From NCBI RefSeq assembly GCF_030463535.1, contig NC_132893.1, forward strand, positions 29,452,782 to 29,516,781: a stretch of 64,000 nucleotides of DNA, given 5' to 3'. Numbering within the stretch: position 1 is the stretch's first letter; every line of letters begins with the position of its first letter. Below are positions 57,200 to 64,000 of the stretch, piece by piece. The stretch comes from Salminus brasiliensis. Its lineage: Eukaryota; Chordata; Actinopteri; Characiformes; Bryconidae. The translations under genes and the position numbers were made by a program. The notes below the pieces were generated by a model. It ran no database searches and was not told where the DNA came from. It worked only from the letters and a program-made list of their open reading frames with translations.

Positions 57200-57800
57200 G
57201 ATGTATAACATTTTAAAGCTTGGCATTTTAAGCATTTATTTTTAAACTTTAAATTTTTTGGTTATATTTATACAATGCATTTTTACAGTTTTCAAACATT
57301 AAACATTTTTTAAACATTACATTTTTAAACATTACATTTTTTACAGTTTCAGCATTTGTAATCTTTACATTTTTAGCATTTGTATTTTTAAACTTTACAT
57401 TTTTTAGCATTTGGGTATTTTTACACAATGCATTTTTTTTGTTTCAGTATTTGTAAAGATATTTTTAGCATTTAAGTATTTTTAAACACTGTATTTATAC
57501 AGTTTCAGTATTTTAAAACTTTTTCATTTTAGTATTCCTAAACATTGCATTTTTTAGAATTTCAGTGCTTCTGTACATTAAACTTTTTAAATTATTTTAA
57601 TATTTAGTATTTTTAAACTACATTTTTAAAATTTCATTTTGAGTATTTTAGTATATTTTAGTTTAAGTATTTTTGCAACATATTTTTAGTATTTAAATGT
57701 TTGCTCATTTTAGCATTGTTATATATTTATATATATATATGTTTTTTTGAGAATTTTAAGCATTTTAAGCATTTTAGCATTTTGCTAAGTATGAAATATT
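57200..57800. repeat. Degenerate AT-rich satellite-like repeat
   Basis: Units built on TTTTTAAACATTACATTTT and TTTAGCATTTGTA recur about twenty times with a loose 25-45-bp period, ending in AAGCATTTTAAGCATTTTAG. No coding potential. Confidence 0.75.
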
Positions 57801-57809
57801 TGGCATTTT

Positions 57810-58680
57810 GTTTAATATGAGTACGTATTTCATTCTCTACAGAGACTCTTATTCTACAGACAACAGGTATCACCTTAAACTGTAAGGGTCTGTGTAAGGG
57901 GGCTGCACTTCAGTCCCTTTTCCTAACTCCATAACTTATATATATGCATTTGACAGTTACCTAATCATTTCAATTAGGTACTGACTGATATATAAAGTTA
58001 ATAACTAAATAATTAGCCCAGGGCTGAACCACAGGAAATGCTCTCTTTATATTATTGGATGGACTGACACACAGGCGGGTTGGCTGAGAGGATATGATAA
58101 AATGCCAGAAATGTTTACACACCCTATTAAACTACTGCTGGTGAGTTAGAGGAGTTTTATATATTCAATTTAAAAACACAAATGTCACACTGAATACTAT
58201 ATAACCCGGGACTGATCAGTGCATCAGTATTATTGTAATTATACACTCTTATTCTTAACTGTATGGGTTAAATACAACACAAATGTGTCAGTGTGAACAT
58301 TCGTCCATTCCTCCAGTCTTTTACTCTGGACTCCTTCAGCTTAATAACAACTCCTTCATTTTGTATTACGTCTTCTAAGCAGCCACTGACTGACTCTAGG
58401 ATGTGGACATCTGTGAATTTTAAGAGATTAAGGTTTAAAGCAGTTATCTGCACTTATATAAGAAGGCTTTCTTCATTGACACGGACAAAAACGTTAACAA
58501 GTGTGAAAGGCAGCTGGTGTTTGTATATGGTGTACAAATCTGCAGATCCATTAGATATTTGCACTGCATTCAGTTTCAATAGCAGTGCAGCCTCTTTGTT
58601 GTAGTCATTTCTTGAAGTGGACATTCTTATCGCTTAATCTTCTTCCATTTCTCCCTCTACAGAATGAATACACTGTATAT
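57810..58680. other. Intergenic, no gene recognised
   Basis: Unique sequence. Opposing open frames near 58,268-58,604 overlap each other and show no domain. Confidence 0.35.
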
Positions 58681-58689
58681 GAATTCAGT

Positions 58690-59127
58690 ATTATTGAGTA
58701 GGTCCCCCTTGTGCTGCCACAGCTAAGTATTTGTGGACTCCATAAGACCTCTGGAGGCATCCTGTGGTATCTGGCATGTCAACAGCAGCTCCTTTATTTC
58801 CTGTAAGTTGTGAGATGAGGCCTTCATGAGCATCAATGAGAGTTAGGAGCCCATGACTCTGTCATCGGTTCACAGGTAGTTCTTTTGTTGAACCTCTTTT
58901 GGTAAGCCCTGACCACTGCATACCAGGAAAACCCCACAACACCCACCTGATGTTTTGGAGATGCCCTGACCAATTTCAATTTCTCCTGCTGTTAACACAT
59001 CACCTTCAAGAACTGACTGTTCACTTGCTGCCTAATGTAGCCACCCCTTGACAAATGCCACTGTAGATGAAAATGATCAATGTATTTCACTTCACCTGGT
59101 ACCGATGTTATGGCTGATCAGTGTACA
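58690..59127 (-). mobile_element. Internally deleted Tc1/mariner-like element, reversed
   Basis: It opens with GAGTAGGTCCCCCTTGTGCT and GGACTCCATAAGACCTCTGG, and passes CTTCAAGAACTGACTGTTCA and GCAAAT-type leader words. It ends with the terminal repeat TGTTATGGCTGATCAGTGTA (59106-59125). The corresponding opposite end is seen at 47262. At about 440 bp it lacks most of the ~1.5-kb transposon and is non-autonomous. Confidence 0.7.
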
Positions 59128-59129
59128 CA

Positions 59130-60230
59130 CTAAAATACAGCATGTATTCATGTCTAATTTAACAATGATACAGTTTTTTCAGTGTGTTTGACTTTTTTAG
59201 CAGTTCTGTTGATCTCTATAACTTCGTCAGAGGTCAGTTTCTGACCCAAGAAACAACAGGCCGTATTCATTTCTTTCTAAAACTGCAGATTCTGACAAGA
59301 GAGATATTAGAGATATTAAATTTTACAAGGACACTGGGATCCATTATTATATGAGCATAGCTATGAACAATTCTGCAGTTTAAAAACACATGAATCGGAT
59401 GTAGACCTTTTGTTAGTCTTGACTTCTCTCAAGGACAAATTTAAGAAAATGCTTAGGAATATATTTGTCAATAGTTTTGCTTCATTTATCATTTTCTGGC
59501 CTTCAAAAGGATCTTTTTAAAGGGCTCAATAATAACTGAGTATGTGCACTATGTTCAGTGTAGCTACTGGATAACAGTCTTTGGATATAAATATCTGTGA
59601 ACTGAAGTTTAGGTGACTTTAATTGATAATCACTTTGAAATCTGTATGAAAACCAGGCTAATTTACAGTGTCAGTATCTGCACTGAAATGAGGTGGTCTG
59701 CCTGTTGGTTAAGCCCGGTTAAATAGCTTTATAGATCACATCGGTGAAGCTCAGCCTCGAACACTATACAAACATCCTGCCATAACGTGGGGAGTAGATC
59801 TGAACTCTCGCCTTTTTGATGGATTAGTGACATCCGCAGCGTAATGCACATCTGAGCTTAGCCTCGCCATGCGGCCTGTGTGGGTTTAAACTCAAGCTGG
59901 GGGAAACGTGTAACTGATATCTTTGTGTCACGGAGCATATCCGGCATGTGGCGTGCTGACAGCCTGCGAGTGATGGTTGCCGCTCGAGAGTGAGTGTGTG
60001 TGTGTGTGTGTATGTGTGTGTTAGGGTGTGTTTCATTGTCTCGGTGGCGTTCTCCCCCTCTGATGGCTGGAAAGGCCCGGGGCAGCCCAGAGGTGCAGAG
60101 TACAATCAAAAGTCCACTGACACCGCTGAGAATCATCACAGTTTGATGATAACCTGGCTACCTTCAGGAGATCCTGCACTGCAGCAGAAGTAGAGGAGCT
60201 TTCCACACACAACTTTTCCAGTGCTGAGAG
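59130..60230. other. Intergenic, with more complex sequence at 59,750-60,230
   Basis: The left part is AT-rich and featureless. The right part retains CpGs (ACATCCGCAGCGTAATGCAC, GGCTGGAAAGGCCCGGGGCA) around a (TG)n run at 59995-60019. It could be a further regulatory island, but evidence is weak. Confidence 0.3.
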
Positions 60231-60244
60231 AGATTCAATCAGGC

Positions 60245-60560
60245 CTGTCCACATGGGTTAAATACTACAGCTGTTTGATTGATGGGCAGATGCTGGATTT
60301 GTTCCTTTTCCTACTACCCAAATGCACTGAGGGTAGTAGTGGTTGTAATACACACTGTCCTAAAATGCACATGACAGCAGTAATGTAAGCAATCACAGAA
60401 CTATTTATTTACTTACTTACTTACTTACTTACTTATTTACTTATTTCAGACAGGCCTGTCTACATGGCTCTTTGACCGATGGGCAAAACAGTGGGTTCTT
60501 TTTTTTTCCAGTTTGGTTCAAAATCCATTATGGGTAGCAGTATACTTATGGACCATTCAC
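60245..60560. repeat. Two copies of the GATGGGCA repeat family plus (TTAC)n
   Basis: GGCCTGTCCACATGGGTTA ... GATGGGCAGATGCTGG ... GAGGGTAGTAG (60243-60338) and GGCCTGTCTACATGGCTCT ... GATGGGCAAAACAG ... TATGGGTAGCAG (60454-60540) share order and spacing. A (TTAC)n microsatellite lies between them at 60408-60446. Confidence 0.65.
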
Positions 60561-60599
60561 TCCCAGGTCTATATAGTTTATATAGGGACACTAAGCTAT

Positions 60600-60790
60600 T
60601 TAATACATTGCTTTTGTGAGGGCACAAAAAAACAAACATACATATTTACATGTCTCTGCCTATGTCGTCTACAGTGGTTTAGCTCCACCCATTCACACCG
60701 AAGTTATAAGGAGTGTTTCAGCCCATACTGCTTAATTGAATGAGGCACAATTCAGGGAAGCCAGTCAGAACAGAGGTCATTTACATATAA
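60600..60790. mobile_element. Interspersed repeat (family X)
   Basis: GAAGTTATAAGGAGTGTTTC, GAATGAGGCACAATTCAGGG and AGTCAGAACAGAGG match the copy at 6820-7060 in the same orientation. Confidence 0.6.
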
Positions 60791-60995
60791 AAACCAAATA
60801 AATTCTAATGAGGCATTTATATTACAACCCAGGCCAGATGGCAACAACCCAGAAATTCCATGTTATTTCATGGAGCAGTAATAGAAATTCTTCCACCTTT
60901 AGCAGTGACACTAGTGTATTGCCATGTCGGTGGAGCAACTTTTGGCATCGACCACAGAGATTAAATAAACTGGATGTAGATTTGTTTCTGAAAGA

Positions 60996-61208
60996 TTTAC
61001 ATTTACATTTTATGGCATTTAGCTGACACTCTTATCCAGAGCGACTTACAAGGTGACTCGTATTACAGAGGTGGGTCAGTGTAGTGTTAGGAGTCTTGCC
61101 CAAGGACTCTTATTGGTGTAGCGCAGCATAGTCACCCAGACCGGGAATCGAACCCCAGTCTCCCACATGGTGTGGTAGCGGTGTTATCTGTTGCGCCACA
61201 CCAACCAC
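60996..61208 (-). mobile_element. tRNA-derived SINE with L2-like tail (family 2), reversed
   Basis: It starts with the tail (TTACATTTACATTTTATGGC, CTTATCCAGAGCGACTTACA), then GGAGTCTTGCCCAAGGACTC. It ends with the head (GGGAATCGAACCCC box B complement, TAACACCGC-type box A complement, TTGCGCCACACCAACCACC). It mirrors 18620-18838. Confidence 0.9.
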
Positions 61209-61429
61209 CACAGATGGGTGTCAGGCATACCTAGTCGTCTACAACCGAATTCACACCTAAATTAGAGAAATTAAAGTTTAAAACATATTCAGGATAAAAT
61301 AGTTGTAAACTATTGCCTTGCACACAGCTAGCCACGTCACACCTATTCCAGTATGTCGCTGTCGCTATAAGGCATGTTGTGTTTTTCCCAACACCAGAAT
61401 AAATTAATATGGGCCCTTAATACAGACAT

Positions 61430-61625
61430 ATAGTAAAGACTTCTGCCATGTCCACATAGATTACCTACTATGCCGCAATGGCTGATGGGCAGATGTCAGT
61501 TTACCTCAGTTTTTTGTTTATTTTTGTGGTAGTTACAAAATCCCGATCGCATATTGGGTAATAGTTGGAAGCAGATTTACAGTAGCAACTTCAGTATTCT
61601 TAACGATTGACTGTAACTATCATTT
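61430..61625. repeat. GATGGGCAGATGT repeat family copy
   Basis: CATGTCCACATAGATTACC ... CTGATGGGCAGATGTCAGTTTACC ... TTGTGGTAGTTAC ... TTGGGTAATAG ... CAGATTTACAGTAGCAACTT. It aligns end to end with the copy at 63020-63180. Confidence 0.7.
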
Positions 61626-61629
61626 ACAG

Positions 61630-62435
61630 ATACAAACACCCACACTATATCTATTATATGCCATCAGCAGTGACCTACAGGGATAGCCATTCCCTTTACA
61701 CTAAACCATTACGATAATGTAACCCAAAGCAATCACTATTTGTACTTATAACAGAGGCCCTCTTACCGCTTCAGAGCACTGTATTAGTTTAATGCAGTCT
61801 GTTTCAACTGCTAGCTGAAATTAAAGCCCAGCCTCAGTGCCATTATTTTTACATTTAATACCAAAACTAAATCTTCTGACAGTTATCTCCCCATAGTAAC
61901 TGGGCCACTTTATTAAGGCATCTTTATTGAGATCCCTTGTATCGTTCCTAACGCAATATTACACCCATGAGTCATAGTTACCATAATAACACACTTAACG
62001 ATTACCATTAGCTTCCCTTACCACATTTGGTACAGACATAACAAAAGCAAGTAAATAAGCAAATGAAACTTTCTCTTTTTTAGTATTAACTCAGAGTAAA
62101 TTCTTCAACAGTGTACCACCAGTTCTTGGTCAGATATCAAAGCCCAGGACAGTTTACAATGGCCGTCTCAATCAAGAGAAAGAAAACAAGTATTGACAAG
62201 TTTGGTCCACCTAAGAGAACTTAATACAATATTTATAGGGGTTGTTTTGGGGTTAGCAGTGGGGGCTTTGCTGGGTGGGGTGGGGGTGTGTGTGTTTGCT
62301 GCTAAAGGCAAAAACTGTAAATGTATAATGGCTTGAAATGTGTGGACCATCTCTCCCCCTTGAGCAACTACCCTATGCTTCCCCCCTGCACCCCAGCAAA
62401 ACTGCTGGTGTGTGAAATATGAAAGAGACATGTTG
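61630..62435. other. Intergenic, no gene recognised
   Basis: AT-rich unique sequence with a G-rich (GGGGTGGGGG) patch at 62273-62290. Confidence 0.4.
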
Positions 62436-62439
62436 TCGT

Positions 62440-62830
62440 TCAATTTGTCCAATATACCTCACAGGTGGGCTGCAGGTATGCGCCCCCTCAGCAGCTGAAA
62501 AATGAGTGGAGGAGAGCAGGGTGACTTTGATGAACCTCGCCACTCGCGGCCCTATCATTCTTTTCCGTCTGGCTTCCCTGGCTGCCGCGTGGACAACGCG
62601 CCGCAAATTTGTCTTATTGAAGTGAAGCCGCGCTCCGATTCCTGCCGACAACCGCAGCTAATGAACAGACAGTCCGGACCGCCCGGAGTTCACTCCCTTG
62701 CCCCTCGGCTCGCCACAGCTGGGCGTCACCGTGCGACGCGCGTCCTCCAGCTTACAACATCAGAGCGCCTAGCGCTAGACGCATTATTAGGCACTCGATT
62801 ACATGGAATCTGTAGAGAAGGGTGGCAAAA
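62440..62830. promoter_or_regulatory. CpG-rich island in the gene desert, candidate regulatory element or promoter
   Basis: About 390 bp with many intact CpGs (GCCGCGTGGACAACGCGCCG, GAAGCCGCGCTCCGATTCC, CACCGTGCGACGCGCGTCC) and GAGCGCCTAGCGCTAG. It contrasts sharply with the AT-rich flanks. The 116-codon plus-strand frame at 62502-62852 has no recognised domain. It may be an unmethylated enhancer or the promoter of an unannotated transcript. Confidence 0.4.
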
Positions 62831-63019
62831 ACAAAACAACAGGACACACTAATAAATACAACACTAACAAACACTCACACAATTAGGGCGGTCACAATTC
62901 ATTGATTAAAATTGATTACTCCAAAAAAAAGATCTGCAGTGATATCTAAATTCCTAAATTCTCATACCTATTCCTCATCATATAATCATCTAAAATCAAT
63001 AAATAATACACCACCTAGA

Positions 63020-63180
63020 CTGAGGGGCAGATGTCTGTTTACCTTTGTTTTTTCCTTTGTGGTACTTACACACTCTCAGTTGCACTGTGGGTAATGGTGG
63101 CTACATAACCTGGAAACAGATTTATTGTAGCAACTTAAAGTAAATCATTAAAGTAATCATAAAGAATGGCTGTAAATACG
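63020..63180. repeat. GGGCAGATGT repeat family copy
   Basis: GGGGCAGATGTCTGTTTACC ... TTTGTGGTACTTAC ... GTGGGTAATGG ... CAGATTTATTGTAGCAACTT. Fourth copy of the family seen at 60243, 60454 and 61430. Confidence 0.7.
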
Positions 63181-63184
63181 GATT

Positions 63185-64000
63185 AAAATTGATTGTTAAA
63201 AATATGTGCAGTAATTGCTTGCAGTTGGCATGATGACAATGCATACTATAAATTCCACTACTGCTTTCTTAAGGTCAGAACCTGATGGACATTTTTCCAT
63301 TTACACACATATTTTGCTACATTATGTTTTATATGTTTCAATAATTTCTTAATTAGATTTCCTAGGTTCTCCGTTCCTGATAAAGTCTGACCATTAGCTT
63401 GTTATTGTCCAGTTGGCTTTTTTATACCGGACTGGATTTTATGCCGAACTCTGTTTACTCAATGAACTGTCCATTGTGTTGATGTAACCCATTTTATTCA
63501 TGTGCAACCATTTGACACATTTTAATCATGTACATTTAAAGAGTCATTTCTTTTCAGTGCACAACAGTAACCCTGGCTGTGCTTACAGAATGACCTTGAC
63601 AAAAAAGTCTGTACAATATTTGCTATCTTTCACTTAACATACAGAGACAGAGACAGAGACATATCCTTCACATAGCAAATGACTGTGCATGTGCGTGCAA
63701 GTACAGGGAAAAGAGATAAAGATCTACAAGTGACAAAGTATTTCTCTTTTAGTCACTGAAACAGCAAGAGTCTGTGTGTGGGTCCTTATTTTAGTTCATC
63801 ATTCTCTTCACTTTTAAATGTACAAATTAGAATTATAGTAGATTTGGAATAATTTACATTAGTCAGAAATATATAGATTACATTCATAATTCATATTCAT
63901 AAGTTACTTAGTCTTAAGATTGTTTCACTATACTATTTAAATGTAATTACACTATTATGTTATAAAGTATATATTTACAATATGTATTTACATATATTAC
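63185..64000. other. Intergenic, no gene recognised
   Basis: AT-rich unique sequence to the window end, apart from an (AGAGAC)n run at 63641-63660. Confidence 0.4.

Noticed and set aside
62502-62852. 116-codon plus-strand frame in the CpG-rich island
   Set aside because: There is no domain and no clear splice sites; the lack of stops is expected from high GC.

Overview
The window is nuclear DNA from a ray-finned fish, probably an ostariophysan. Its genes have GT-AG introns. The intergenic DNA is AT-rich and full of short microsatellites, tRNA-derived SINEs (one family with an L2-like 3' tail), Tc1/mariner relics and small non-autonomous DNA elements of teleost type. The SINE types remind me of characiforms, but that is recollection and was not tested. 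There is no bacterial, phage, organellar or CRISPR content.

Five protein-coding genes fill the first 33.4 kb. SIGMAR1 (+, 508-3591, 4 coding exons, 222 aa) is the ER sigma-1 receptor. KATNAL2 (+, 4954-14651, 16 coding exons, 536 aa) is a LisH plus AAA katanin-like ATPase. HDHD2 (-, 17219-15069, 6 coding exons, 262 aa) is a HAD-family hydrolase. IER3IP1 (-, 24408-22811, 3 exons, 82 aa) is a small ER/Golgi membrane protein. SKOR2 (-, 32361-26403, 7 coding exons, 753 aa) is a SKI-family transcriptional corepressor. I reconstructed every exon by hand from splice sites, reading frame and protein similarity, and all frames close. KATNAL2, HDHD2, IER3IP1 and SKOR2 keep the neighbour order known from human 18q21.1. 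They are not an operon and share no obvious pathway. KATNAL2 and HDHD2 converge, with poly(A) signals about 40 bp apart.

From about 33.9 kb to the end (30 kb) I found no convincing protein-coding exon. This gene desert lies upstream of SKOR2, a developmental neural regulator. It contains repeats (SINEs, Tc1 relics, a GGTTCTTTA-type element family, long TC/GA, CA and TA arrays, and a perfect 104-bp palindrome). Between them are islands of complex, repeat-free sequence rich in homeodomain-like and octamer-like words. The islands at 45.4-45.7, 46.0-46.4, 51.4-51.8, 55.9-56.2, 56.9-57.2 and 62.4-62.8 kb are my best candidates for conserved regulatory elements, and this is inference only.

I did not find an undescribed biological system. 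The observations most worth testing are the candidate enhancers, microsatellites abutting splice acceptors, a splice donor 3 nt after the SKOR2 stop codon, a 21-bp-stem hairpin in an HDHD2 intron, the palindrome, and a locally amplified repeat family at 60.2-63.2 kb.
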